64,000 nucleotides of DNA from Naegleria lovaniensis (GCF_003324165.1 NW_025407873.1:152981-216980), one strand, 5' to 3'. Numbered from the stretch's first letter, positions 10,604-20,639 are shown. The notes: generated by a model not told the origin, from the letters alone. Numbers and translations are program-made.

Positions 10604-10643
10604 CCCAACAGCATTGGCAACGAGCTGTCTTGGGTTCGATTCC
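10604..10643 (+). other. tRNA-like hairpin with B-box match
   Basis: A stem CCCA-ACAGC (10604-10612) pairs with GCTGT-TGGG (10624-10634, with a 2-nt bulge) around an 11-nt loop. It is followed by GGTTCGATTCC (10633-10643), an exact match to the pol III B box/T-loop consensus. A normal T stem and acceptor stem cannot be folded, so this is at best a decayed tRNA or another structured RNA. The following bases (about 10670-10700) are unusually GC-rich for this window. Confidence 0.25.
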
Positions 10644-10720
10644 CCCAATCTTTCGAGGTTGTTGTCAGGCCCTATACTACCGGGGTACCGCGCGTAAGGG
10701 TGTTCAAGAATGGGATTGAA

Positions 10721-11375
10721 TCAAGTAAGCACTTCTCGCAATGTAATTCTTTCATTAGGATCCAACATCAACATTCTCGCAACAATGTCAATAAATTCTT
10801 CTGAATACGATGTCGTCGTCGCATCTTTCAAACTTTCCACTTGAATCAACTTCTTTTTCAGAAATTTCTTCATATCTTCACCTTCCATACAGAATTGAGC
10901 CAATGCCAATGTCGTGTTACAAGTCATCAATTGAAACAGCGTCACTCCAAGTGCAAACATGTCACTATGCACAGAAAAAGGTGCAATTTCTTGATTGGAA
11001 TGTTTGGAATGAATTAATTCAGGAGCCATAAATAACAATGTTCCAGGTCGAGAACCATGAGTGGTGAGGAGATCGATCGATTTGGATAATCCAAAATCTG
11101 CCAATGCCACTTGAATGGTTTCAGTGGACAAGTCGTAATCACGTACGAGAATGTTTCCTGGTTTGATATCTCTGTGACATTTTACAAAATGTGAAATATT
11201 GTAAATGGTGATTTTGTTTACAAAATAATTATTATTTTCAATTAATTTTGCTTGTAAAAAAATTCGTAATAAACAGAAACTCACCGATGTAAAATATTAT
11301 GTTGAGTAAATATCCAATTCAACGCCTCACATAATTGTCGTGTCACTTGTCTCAACATCTGTCGATGATATTTTC
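10721..11375 (-). pseudogene. Protein kinase gene fragment, catalytic C-lobe only
   Basis: Two exons on the minus strand, 11375-11285 and 11171-10721, join across a clear GTGAGT...CACAG intron of 113 nt. They give ...QHNILHR|DIKPGNILV, so the catalytic HRDIKPGN loop is interrupted exactly by the intron. DFGLSK and the APEL motif follow, and the reading ends at RITLREVLT. The N-lobe (glycine loop and catalytic Lys) is absent: the upstream frame closes at about 11376 and the adjoining sequence codes for something else on the other strand. It is therefore most likely a truncated duplicate of a Ser/Thr kinase. An unseen upstream exon beyond the orphan fragment is the alternative. Confidence 0.6.
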
Positions 11376-11392
11376 AATATCATTCCAAATGA

Positions 11393-11929
11393 AACAAGAC
11401 AGAGACCATCAAGACCAAATACGATTGGACAGAGTTGGGTGACATTATAGAACCAATCAAAATTTGGATTCCATTCGTTTCTAAAAAGTTCATTCCCACA
11501 ACGTACTTTCTCGAACTGAATATGCAAATGAAAGGAGAAAAAGATGAAAATGATCGTCTCTTGAAAATCACGAATCATTTACCATATGAGTATTATTGTT
11601 GCTCCCCATCACCAGAACATATTAATTATATTGTTATTGGTGAATTTGAAAGAGCTTGTCGCACTTATGCCATGCTTTCAGATGCTGAATATGAAGCTCC
11701 AACCATTCATACTCTATTGTTTAATTTGAATATACCTGGTATTGAGGTTTTCCTTACAAAAGAATTCAAATTGAAACAATATTCGAATAATAACATTGTG
11801 GAATTCGATAAATTGGAGCAGCAATGGAACAGAACACATCAATCACACAACATGCTGCAAAATTTCAAAAACAATCCAACGCACATATCACCGTTGGTGG
11901 AGGAATTACCTATCACAAACAACAATTGA
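11393..11929 (+). pseudogene. Orphan coding fragment, 5' end missing
   Basis: An open frame of 178 codons runs from just after an in-frame stop at 11390-11392 to a TAA at 11927-11929. No ATG is found near its upstream end; the first one in frame is deep inside (MQMKGEKDEN). The protein-like stretches (FIPTTYFLEL, EYEAPTIHTLLFNLNIPG) suggest it was once coding. I do not recognise the family. It abuts the truncated kinase on the opposite strand, and its 3' end is followed by the duplicated flank of the DUF4116 unit, so it appears to be a rearrangement remnant. Confidence 0.4.
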
Positions 11930-11939
11930 TACGTCTGGC

Positions 11940-12055
11940 ATGTTTCAAAATATGAATGTGAATTTGGGAAATTTTGAATTTTAACAGTTTTGACATTTCT
12001 AAAAACTTGTGACTTTTTGTGAATGTAAGAATTTGAAGTGAAAATATGAGTGATT
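11940..12055. repeat. 3' flank duplicated downstream of DUF4116 copies B and C (copy 1)
   Basis: This stretch, beginning ATGTTTCA and running to the stop codon of copy B, is nearly identical to 16706-16821 beside copy C. It defines the end of the duplicated unit. Copy A lacks it. Confidence 0.75.
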
Positions 12056-14302
12056 TCAACTGATATTGAAAACATATGCACCCAAATATTGTTTCCAGAA
12101 ATTGTAACCTTTTTCTGCATTCTTCCAATAGTTCTTGTTTTGTAAACCTTCAAAGCGAACGATTTTTTCTTTCATCAACCAAGATTCAGGAATGTGACAT
12201 CCAAAATATTCATGTTCTAATCTCAGATTTTTCAAATCTTTACAAAACTTCATAACTTCATCCAATGAAATATTTGTTGGATCTTGATTGAAACATGCGT
12301 TGAAAATCTCATCCGAAATGACTCCCCATGATTTCACATGTTCAATTGCAATCTCAGAATACAAATTACTATCATAATATTGTTTTCTTTTCATGTTACC
12401 TAGAAATGAACTCAATCCCTTTTTGTGAGCTTTTACACAGTCCATAATAAAACTGGTATCTTTTTTCAATTCTATTGAGGCAAAATGAAACACGTCCGCA
12501 GGGTGTACTTGGTTTCTTAATGCATCCAATAGAAAATCTCGATCGTTCCAAAAGTCATCAGAAAGATCATTCCAATAGGTTGCATTTTTTTTAAGGGCAG
12601 CAATCACTTCTTGATCCTTTCTTTCAACAAATCCTATTAGAATATTGCTAAAGTCAATGTCATAGTCGAAACCATGTGGGAGATTTAAAATTCTCAACAA
12701 TAACTCTTTGCTTTCACGACAGTGTTGTGGAATGTCATTAAACGAACAAGGGTCTTTGCTTAAAAGAGCAGCCAAGATAATTTCTATGTCATTTCGAAAT
12801 TCCTCGGGTATTATAAAATTACCACACTTCTCCTTCTCATATAAGGCATGTCCATTTCTCCTCATAAAAGCCAACACTATTTCTCGATCGTTTCGATGTT
12901 CGGGAAAAATGTCCTTCGAACTTATTTCACTGAACACACATTTCAAAGCATTCAATACAAATTGTCTATCCTTTCTCAAATTCATTGATCCATATTTCAA
13001 AATAAGAGGTAAATCTTCTCGTTTCTCAAAAGAAGATTCATCATACTTCCAAGGTGGATCATAATTCTTGTAAATTCTGGTCAATACTTGAACAATAATT
13101 GGATCATGAGTTAGTTTTGATAATGAAAATGCAAACTTCCCTTGATACTGGAGAGTGTGTTGATGATTATGGTGTGCTTGATAATATTCGTCTGGTAATT
13201 CAACAAGCATTTGAATCAAAGCTGATTGTATCGAATTATTGTAACCATTAATTCTTGAATCATTGAGAAAAAATTGTTGAAAAATCTTCATCTTATCATC
13301 CATGGATAATTTGGTTTCCCAAACTGATCGAGACAACCAAAAACATGCTTGTGGAATACAAGCTTGGATTTGTATGTCTTGAATTTTTCCATCAACGATT
13401 GTAATATTTGGCAATGTAATTCGTAGTATTTCGAGAGCAAATTCTTCTTTGTTCAACCAATTTACATTGATGAACGAGTCAGGAGATGAAATAACAACAT
13501 CCAAACAGAATTTTCGATCTTTTTTCAGTCGTTCAGATGCGAATACAATATTATTAGCATTGCATTGAATGGCAAGTTTCATAACATCTTCATTGTCTTT
13601 CAGTCTTTCAGAAATTTGAAACATCTCACAACGTTTCTCACTGATTGCTTTCTTTGCTTTCTCAATATCATCAAGATCAAATACAAAATCGAGTCCATAC
13701 TCGCTTTGATAAATATTTGCCAATTTTTCTTTCCAGTCTTTGAATTGTGTGAAAACCTCCACGGGAAGATATCCCAAGATGTCATATTCTCGCTGTTGTA
13801 ATTGATACCAAATTTCTTCTTGGAATGGTTTCCAAAATTCCACAGAATGAATTTGTTCTTGAGTAGCGTTATACAACTTTGCAATGTCAATAAATTGCAC
13901 CTGTGCAATGGCGAACAGCTTTTTCTGGTAAGTATAATAATCATTGAACCATCTTGTCCATTTAAACACACACTCGTGATCGTTTATGAATTCGATTTTT
14001 ATCTTCTTGTCTGTTTTTGATTTGGCCAACCATTCCTCCCTTGTGAGTAACCACTTTGCGAATCCTTTGGATTGATTTTCAAATTTTCTTTTCAACAAGT
14101 CATAGAGATGGTTGATGTGAGGATTATATATTTGAGAATGTTGGTTCATCAACAATGAAGAAGAGACATGATGAAAATCAAGTAAAACAAGTTGCACTTG
14201 ATCGGTGGTGGTGTTGGATAATTTCAAGTGTTTGTTTGTGGGCAAATAAATTGCAACGTGATGATCGTCATTCATTGGATGACCAGAAAGCTTTCGTTTC
14301 AT
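12056..14302 (-). CDS. DUF4116-type repeat protein, copy B
   Basis: The 748-residue protein is a close paralogue of copies A and C. It has the same MKRKLSGHPMNDDHH start behind an A tract, the same YGLDFVFDLDDIEKAKKAISEK block and the same repeat array with NDRE/NDIEI cores. The ATG at 14302 is chosen over one 16 codons upstream because only the former is conserved in all three copies. Similarity at DNA level continues about 12 bp past the ATG to copy C and then stops, marking a duplication edge. The C-terminal block (YWKNAEKGYNFWKQYLG) matches copy C, while parts of the middle differ from both A and C. Function unknown. Confidence 0.75.
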   Translation of the reverse strand: MKRKLSGHPMNDDHHVAIYLPTNKHLKLSNTTTDQVQLVLLDFHHVSSSLLMNQHSQIYNPHINHLYDLLKRKFENQSKGFAKWLLTREEWLAKSKTDKKIKIEFINDHECVFKWTRWFNDYYTYQKKLFAIAQVQFIDIAKLYNATQEQIHSVEFWKPFQEEIWYQLQQREYDILGYLPVEVFTQFKDWKEKLANIYQSEYGLDFVFDLDDIEKAKKAISEKRCEMFQISERLKDNEDVMKLAIQCNANNIVFASERLKKDRKFCLDVVISSPDSFINVNWLNKEEFALEILRITLPNITIVDGKIQDIQIQACIPQACFWLSRSVWETKLSMDDKMKIFQQFFLNDSRINGYNNSIQSALIQMLVELPDEYYQAHHNHQHTLQYQGKFAFSLSKLTHDPIIVQVLTRIYKNYDPPWKYDESSFEKREDLPLILKYGSMNLRKDRQFVLNALKCVFSEISSKDIFPEHRNDREIVLAFMRRNGHALYEKEKCGNFIIPEEFRNDIEIILAALLSKDPCSFNDIPQHCRESKELLLRILNLPHGFDYDIDFSNILIGFVERKDQEVIAALKKNATYWNDLSDDFWNDRDFLLDALRNQVHPADVFHFASIELKKDTSFIMDCVKAHKKGLSSFLGNMKRKQYYDSNLYSEIAIEHVKSWGVISDEIFNACFNQDPTNISLDEVMKFCKDLKNLRLEHEYFGCHIPESWLMKEKIVRFEGLQNKNYWKNAEKGYNFWKQYLGAYVFNIS

Positions 14303-14769
14303 TTTTTTAAAGTTGACACACCGTAAGTCGGTGTGGTTCATTCTGAACACTAGATGAAATCCTTACGAACATACCCAGAGCATCAAATCGAAGCAACACC
14401 TATTAACCTGCAAATAACAACAAGCAACTCAGTCTGTAACTTCCCGTAGATAAACCAAGATGGGTGGAAACATTTATCGCAACCTCTTGTGGATGTATTA
14501 CACACGAAATAACATAGAACAAGAGTTCATAATGTGCCTGTTCTATGCGAAAATTTTCCCACGGTTATCTATGTACGTGCCTTGATGATGATTTGGATGA
14601 GGGTTGCTCTTTAGAGAGCTGTTTTAGTTGTGGATTTGTTGACATTTTTTGACTTTCAGTCAACCTTATTGTTTTCGTTACAAAACACTTCCGTTCTTTT
14701 CAGAACATTCAATGTTATGTAACTTCAAACAATACTTGATTAATACCAATGGGTTTGTCCAGAGAATAA
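14303..14769. other. Non-coding stretch next to the recombinase relic
   Basis: No gene is visible. It contains a 9-bp inverted repeat (CATAGAACA at 14513-14521 and TGTTCTATG at 14539-14547) and the dispersed repeat at 14619-14703. It probably belongs to the 3' flank of the decayed mobile element on the minus strand. Confidence 0.4.
14619..14703 (-). repeat. Dispersed repeat, copy 1
   Basis: Read on the minus strand, CTGAAAAGAACGGAAGTG and the following 65 bases match 35250-35347 on the plus strand, except for a 13-bp length difference and a few substitutions. It lies shortly after the stop of the tyrosine-recombinase fragment, so it may be the element's 3' untranslated or terminal sequence. 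Confidence 0.7.
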
Positions 14770-16421
14770 TTATTTCATCAAAGTGGTGGACATGTTTTTC
14801 TTGGCCTTCTGATATAAAGGAGAGCTGAGGAATCTGACTTCCATCGTCCTGCCACTTTCACTGCATCCATATTTCTCACCCTTCTTCACCATTTCGGTGG
14901 CTCCACCGATTCTTAAACTCGGTCCGGTAATTTTCGCCTCTGGTTTAACTTTCCTAATAGCAGACTGGATGATCGACTGAACCTTTTGTCTTGATAACAA
15001 TTTGTTATCTCGATATGAAAATAGAGGAGAAGTGTTCTTCTTAAACTTTTTAACCATATTCATATCTGTGGAGGTTATCCCGAGATAAAAATTGTGGGTA
15101 TCCCTGAAACCTTGAAGTTATCCGTCCCGCCAAATTCTAGATATCCAAGCCAACACTAGAGCATACCTGTCTAACCTCTCAAAACAACCGTTAAAAATTA
15201 AACAAAAAAAATTCCTCTCATCGTCAACGTTGTCCTGAACAAATCCAACACTATGAATTGATGACCTTCGCATTGTCAGTTGGATCAACATGCAATGAAG
15301 CAAAAACATACTTCATCAAAAAATCTTATTCTTCATTGATGATAGTTGTAAGCGTAGTCAGTGTAAATACCACTCTGCTATCCAACTAGACCACAGTACG
15401 TTGCTTCATCCAAACAATTGGCTTCGTACTTCAGAGCAACCAATAATCTTCCTGCCCTATACTTAGCTACTATTGGTCTTTCAACCTCTGGTGTTTGCTT
15501 TCGAGTAAAAGTTTTGTGCTGTTGTTGAGAGAAAACTTTCATTTTTTAGATTTTGCATGTTGAAAATAAAGACAACTTTGAAGAGACAGCCTGGCTTGAC
15601 TACAGTCAATAATGTAACTCTACAACAGCCAAGCACAGACATTGGAGTGTATTGTCTGAATTCGAAATCATTTTGCAATAAAACTTTTTGGTCGACCAGT
15701 AATATCGCTGCATTCAATTTTGGTATAAAACGGAGAAGAGCTAAAATTTTCAACAGTTCTATCAAACAAACGTTTGAGCTTGCAACATCACACAGAAGAC
15801 GTCCGATAGAATTGATACCTCTTTTATTGTTGTTTCATTCTTCATGGTTCTCTCACACTTTGGCCAAATATTTGGGATAACCACAATTTTTTTGAGGGAT
15901 ATTTTTCCAAGATATACTTGGTTAAAATGGCTACAGTGCAGAATTCAGGACTTTCCTAAATTGGTTCAACAATCATTGGTGTATCTCGTGCATTCTTGTC
16001 AGTTTTATGACCTGCAAGATTCACTTTAATTCGACCTTCGGTAATGAATGTGATATCGTCCCACTGAAGTTGGGATATTTCGCTTGGTCTACACAATCAC
16101 AGGGAGAGCACAGGTCAAATAGTAATTAAACCCTTCGTTTGGAGCCTTCGGTTTAAATTGAGTAATGTAATTCTTGATGTAGTCAGCCATGAAAGGATCC
16201 CTTTGCAAAGGATTTCTGTCACAAAGGTTACATGATTTAAGGGCTCCTGTTTTGACTCGATAATAAAGTGGATCTTTCAATAATTGCCAATCTTCCAAAT
16301 CTGCAAAGAATTTAAGGGAAGATTCAACCTTATCAATGAGATAACCTTTTCCTACATGAAGTAGATAAGCGATGAAATCTGTCATGGAATGTTCGTTGTA
16401 ATCGGAATGAGTGCAAACCAA
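14770..16421 (-). mobile_element. Decayed tyrosine-recombinase element
   Basis: Minus-strand pieces line up in order as a phage-integrase-type recombinase. The N-terminal SAM-like part (16421-16089) has DFIAYLLHVGKGYL, SLKFFADLEDW and DPLYYRV. The first catalytic block (about 16093-16050) reads CRPSEISQLQWDDI, with the catalytic Arg. The C-terminal block (15063-14770) reads PLFSYRDNK...SLRIGGATEM, where the expected H-x-L-R is PSLR, so the His is lost. Stops and frame changes separate the pieces, and about 750 bp of unrelated sequence interrupts them. The SLRIGGAT signature is typical of recombinases of DIRS/Ngaro-type retroelements and Cryptons; no reverse transcriptase is visible here. The element is dead. 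Confidence 0.6.
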
Positions 16422-16668
16422 CCATCCTCTTAAGATGGCATAAACTCGAGTTATTCTTGAAGAGTAGTGTCAGCCAATGTTACACTCAAACAAAGACCTT
16501 TAACATCTAATAAAGAGCACCGTCCAGATCCCACGCTGCAAAGACCCAATCTTTGTTGTTTGAGAGTTCTGATGAGTGCCAATTTCTGAGCATATTTTTG
16601 GTGTGAGAACGTCATTTCCGACACTGAACCAACATCAACCGATATCAATAATTTCACATCGATGAGTG

Positions 16669-16713
16669 TAATCATGAAAATTTGGGATACATTTCAGCAA
16701 GAGGTATGTTTCA
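16669..16713 (+). pseudogene. 45-bp fragment of the subtilisin-like protease gene
   Basis: The segment matches 7157-7201 of the protease gene with one mismatch by my reading, including the exon end SARG and its GTATGT donor. It ends where the duplicated flank of DUF4116 copy C begins. The order is protease fragment, then DUF4116 gene in the opposite direction, which repeats the layout at 5-10.5 kb. Confidence 0.7.
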
Positions 16714-16821
16714 GAATAAGAATGTGAATTTGGGAAATTATGAATTTTAACAGTTTTGGCATTTCTAAAAACTTGTGACTTTTTGTGAATGTAAGAATTT
16801 GAAGTGAAAATATGAGTGATT
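16706..16821. repeat. 3' flank duplicated downstream of DUF4116 copies B and C (copy 2)
   Basis: It is nearly identical to 11940-12055. Its first bases overlap the protease fragment at 16669-16713, showing that the flank and the fragment were joined by the same event. Confidence 0.75.
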
Positions 16822-19068
16822 TCAACTGATATTGAAAACATATGCACCCAAATATTGTTTCCAGAAATTGTAACCTTTTTCTGCGTTCTTCCAATAGCTC
16901 TTGTTTTGTAAACCTTCAAAGCGAACGATTTTTTCTTTCATCAACCAAGATTCAGGAATGTGACATCCAAAATATTCATGTTCTAATCTCAGATTTTTCA
17001 AATCTTTACAAAACTTCATAACTTCATCCAATGAAATATCTGTTGGATCTTGATTGAAACATGCGTTGAAAATCTCATCCCAAAGGTCTCCCCATGATTT
17101 CACATGTTCAATTGCAATCTCAGAATACAAATTACGATCGTAATTTTCAGCTTCGGTATAATATAGGATTGAATTCAATCCCTTTTTGTGAGCTTTTACA
17201 CAGTCCATAATAAATGTGGTATCTTGTTTCAATTCTGTTGAGGCAAAATGAAACACCATACTAGGGGGTACTTGGTTTCTTATTGCATCCAATAGAAAAT
17301 CTCGATCGTTCCGAAAGTCTACAGAGAGATCATACCAATAGGTTGAATCCTTTTTAAGGGCAGCAATCACTTCTTGATCCTTTCTCGCAACAAATCCTTG
17401 TAGGACGTTCCTAATATCAATTTGAATCTCGTCATCGAGTGGGTCATGCAAAATTCTCAACAGTAACTCTTTGCTTTCACGACAGTGTTGTGGAATGTCA
17501 TTAAACCAACAAGGGTATTCGCTTTTAAGAGCAGCCAAGATAATTTCTGTGTCATTTCGAAATTCCTCGGGTATTATAAAACTACCACACTCCTCCTTCT
17601 CATATAAGGCATGTCCATTTCTCCTCATAAAAGCCAATACTATTTCTCGATCGTTTCGATGTTCGGGAAAAATGTCCTTCGAACTTATTTCACTGAACAC
17701 ACATTTCAAAGCATTCAATACAAATTGTCTATCCTTTCTCAAATGCATTGGTCCATATTTCAAAATAAGAGGTAAATCTTCGCGCTTTCCAAAAGAAGAT
17801 TCATCGTACTTCCAAGGTGGATCATAATTCTTGTAAATTCTGGTCAGTACTTGTTCAATAATTGTTGAATCATTATCGAGATCTTTTTTTGATAATGAAA
17901 ATGCAAACTTCCCTTGATACTGGAGAGTGTGTTGATGATTATGGTGTGCTTGATAATATTCGTCTGGCAATTCAAGAAGCATTTGAAGCCTTGATTGTAT
18001 CGTATTCTTGTAATCATCAATATTTGAATCATTGAGAAAAAATTGTTGAAAAATCTTCATCTTATCATCCATGGATAATTTGCTTATCCAAACCGATTGA
18101 GACAAGTAAACGTATGCTTTTGGAATACAAGCTTGGATTTGTATGTCTTGAATGTTTCCATCAACGATTGTAATAGTTGGCAATGTAATTCGTAGTATTT
18201 CGAGAGCAAATTCTTGGGTGTGCGCCCAAAATAGACAGGACCACGAGTCAGGAGTTGAAATAAAAACATCCAAACAGAATTTTCGATCGTTTTTCAGTCG
18301 TTCAGATGCGAATCGAATATTTTCATAATGGCATTGAATGGCATGTTTCATAAATTCTTCATTGTCTTTCAGTCTTTCAGAAATTTGAAACATCTCACAA
18401 CGTTTCTCACTGATTGCTTTCTTTGCTTTCTCAATATCATCAAGATCAAACACAAAATCAAGTCCATATCTGTTTCGATAAATATTTGCCAATTTTTCTT
18501 TCCAGTCTTTGAATTGTGTGAAAACCTCCACTGGAAGATAATTCAACATGTCAAGTTGTGACAATTGTAATTGATACCAAATTTCTTCTTGAAATGGTTT
18601 CCAAAATTCCACAGAATGAACTTGCTCTTGATTAGCTTTATACAACTTTGCAATGTCAATAAATTGCACCTGTGCAATGGCGAACAGCTTTTTCTCGTAG
18701 TGGTTACTATTGAAACATCTTGCCCATTTAAGCACACACTCGTGATCGTTTATGAATTCGATGTTTATCTTCTTGTCTGTTTTTGATTTGGCCAACCATT
18801 CCTCCCTTGCGAGTAACCACTTTGCGAATCCTTTGGATTGATTTTCAAATTTTCTTTTCAACAAATCATAGAGATGGTTGAGGTGAGGATTATATATTTG
18901 AGAATGTTGATTCATCAACAATGAAGAAGAGACATGATGAAAATCAAGTAAAACAAGTTGCACTTGATCGGTGGTGGTGTTGGATAATTTCAAGTGTTTG
19001 TTTGTGGGCAAATAAATTGCAACGTGATGATCGTCATTCATTGAATGACCAGAAAGCTTTCGTTTCAT
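16822..19068 (-). CDS. DUF4116-type repeat protein, copy C
   Basis: The 748-residue protein is the third member of the family, with start MKRKLSGHSMNDDHH at 19068 behind an A tract. The frame continues 41 codons upstream to another ATG, but only the inner ATG is conserved in the family. Its sequence switches between copy A-like blocks (FNSNHYEKKLF, RNRYGLDF, LNSILYYT) and copy B-like blocks (KCVFSEISSKDIFPEH, YWKNAEKGYNFW), a mosaic pattern. The DUF4116-type cores are intact and there is no internal stop, so the gene is probably functional. Function unknown. Confidence 0.75.
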   Translation of the reverse strand: MKRKLSGHSMNDDHHVAIYLPTNKHLKLSNTTTDQVQLVLLDFHHVSSSLLMNQHSQIYNPHLNHLYDLLKRKFENQSKGFAKWLLAREEWLAKSKTDKKINIEFINDHECVLKWARCFNSNHYEKKLFAIAQVQFIDIAKLYKANQEQVHSVEFWKPFQEEIWYQLQLSQLDMLNYLPVEVFTQFKDWKEKLANIYRNRYGLDFVFDLDDIEKAKKAISEKRCEMFQISERLKDNEEFMKHAIQCHYENIRFASERLKNDRKFCLDVFISTPDSWSCLFWAHTQEFALEILRITLPTITIVDGNIQDIQIQACIPKAYVYLSQSVWISKLSMDDKMKIFQQFFLNDSNIDDYKNTIQSRLQMLLELPDEYYQAHHNHQHTLQYQGKFAFSLSKKDLDNDSTIIEQVLTRIYKNYDPPWKYDESSFGKREDLPLILKYGPMHLRKDRQFVLNALKCVFSEISSKDIFPEHRNDREIVLAFMRRNGHALYEKEECGSFIIPEEFRNDTEIILAALKSEYPCWFNDIPQHCRESKELLLRILHDPLDDEIQIDIRNVLQGFVARKDQEVIAALKKDSTYWYDLSVDFRNDRDFLLDAIRNQVPPSMVFHFASTELKQDTTFIMDCVKAHKKGLNSILYYTEAENYDRNLYSEIAIEHVKSWGDLWDEIFNACFNQDPTDISLDEVMKFCKDLKNLRLEHEYFGCHIPESWLMKEKIVRFEGLQNKSYWKNAEKGYNFWKQYLGAYVFNIS

Positions 19069-19450
19069 TTTTTTAAAGTTGACACACTCGACGGTTGACA
19101 TGTGTTTGGTGACATGGGATTGACAAGTAACGAGATGGAAGTCTCTTTGTGAGCGTTTTTCAGAGTCACAAGACATCTTTCGCCAAAACAACGTTATGAA
19201 CAGATAACTATTTCTATTTATTGTTCAAACATTGTTCTTGGTTTTGATCTTGTTCACTGAAATTTTATGAAATTTTAGGCTTGTCCTGTGAACGTTTAAA
19301 CTTGCATTGTTTATTTTGTTCATGATTAAACAACAAACAAAATTTCATAAAATTGAAGGGAAGATAGGTTTTGTTTGATACTGAGACCTCCATAAACTTG
19401 TAAAATCATCGAAATCAAGTGACCGTTGAAAGCTTCGGGAAAAAAAACAA

Positions 19451-20524
19451 ATGCAATTTGCTCCCTCATTCATCACCTGGACGGAACGACCGGCTTTAGG
19501 CCTCTCGAAAACGCCCAAGTGTTTAGCCTTAATTCTTGTTTTTTTTGTCGTGCTACAAACCATGATATTCATCATGTCGTATCGATATAATACCTCTCGA
19601 CGAAAAGGACAAATGAGTTCCTTGTATCCTCACGCTTTGGTTCCGTTGGATTGTACACATGAAGAGGAATTACGTGCCTCATTTCCGAAACCTCCGAGTA
19701 ATAGACAAATACCAAAAATTATACATCAAACCTATAAGCCTTCCAATGAGAACGAGCTTCCCAAAGGAATGAGAGCTGCCATGGCTTCCTTTAAAAATTT
19801 AAACTGCAACTATTCGTATCGATATTATGGAGATGAAGAAGCGTTGCAAATGCTCATGGAACATTTCGGAAAAGACTCGGACGAAGTCTATGCGTTTCAA
19901 CATTTAATTCCTGGCGCTTACAAAATTGATTTTTGGAGATATGCAGTGTTGTGGATTCATGGAGGATATTATGCCGATGCCGATATGGTATTAAGGGAGT
20001 CCTTAGATTCCTGGATTTCTCCCAACGCGACGTTTGTCCTTCCTGTGGAACTTGGACTTCCTTTTTTTGGATTCAATATTGCATTCATGGGAAGTGTACC
20101 TCGTCATCCTTTACTTCGCATTGCAATGGATATGGTCATTTACAATGTGAAAAACAAATATCTACCTCAAGTTCCAGGAGAGGAAGGAGACGAGGAACCT
20201 TCTTTTCGAGCAACGCTTGCAGTTACGGGTCCTATTCTCATGGGAAAAGCGTTTAATCGATATTTGAATGAGCCTGATGAAGCTCCTCATAATATTGCAA
20301 AAGCAGAATGTCTTCAAATTCAAATATTGGGATTTTGTAAATTACCCTATGGTCCTCCCTCTTCTTCAGAGTTTTTAACCACCATTCCCAATGTGGAGAA
20401 CTTTGATATATGTGAGGGTCGTTCTGTGATTCGATTCAAATACCCTGGATATGATAGTGAGCAGAAGTATAGTGGAGAACCTCATTATGTGGTTCAGTAT
20501 CATAGAAAGCAAATATTTCTTTAA
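19451..20524 (+). CDS. Family-32-type glycosyltransferase, type II membrane protein
   Basis: This 357-residue protein has a short cytoplasmic tail, one membrane span (about 24-44) and a luminal catalytic domain, the layout of Golgi glycosyltransferases. It starts the domain with IPKIIHQTYKP, followed by YRYYGDEEA, YKIDFWRYAVLWIHGGYYADADM, with the DxD motif at D176-A-D178. These are the hallmarks of the Gly_transf_sug/OCH1 group, which transfers a sugar (often mannose) from a nucleotide-sugar with a metal held by DxD. The acceptor cannot be read from sequence. The ATG at 19451 follows an A-rich stretch. No intron is needed. Confidence 0.85.
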   Translation: MQFAPSFITWTERPALGLSKTPKCLALILVFFVVLQTMIFIMSYRYNTSRRKGQMSSLYPHALVPLDCTHEEELRASFPKPPSNRQIPKIIHQTYKPSNENELPKGMRAAMASFKNLNCNYSYRYYGDEEALQMLMEHFGKDSDEVYAFQHLIPGAYKIDFWRYAVLWIHGGYYADADMVLRESLDSWISPNATFVLPVELGLPFFGFNIAFMGSVPRHPLLRIAMDMVIYNVKNKYLPQVPGEEGDEEPSFRATLAVTGPILMGKAFNRYLNEPDEAPHNIAKAECLQIQILGFCKLPYGPPSSSEFLTTIPNVENFDICEGRSVIRFKYPGYDSEQKYSGEPHYVVQYHRKQIFL

Positions 20525-20639
20525 AAAACATCTTGTATTCTAATACGAAGAATGCCATTCCACACACAGATTGGAATCACACCTAAGATTTTTCACAAAT
20601 TGAAAACTAATTTATAAATAAGTTAACAATCTTGTACAC

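Noticed and set aside
15360-15420. Minus-strand GTGGTCTAGTTGGATAGC resembling a tRNA D-arm
   Set aside because: No proper anticodon stem, no GGTTC T-loop and no matching acceptor ends.
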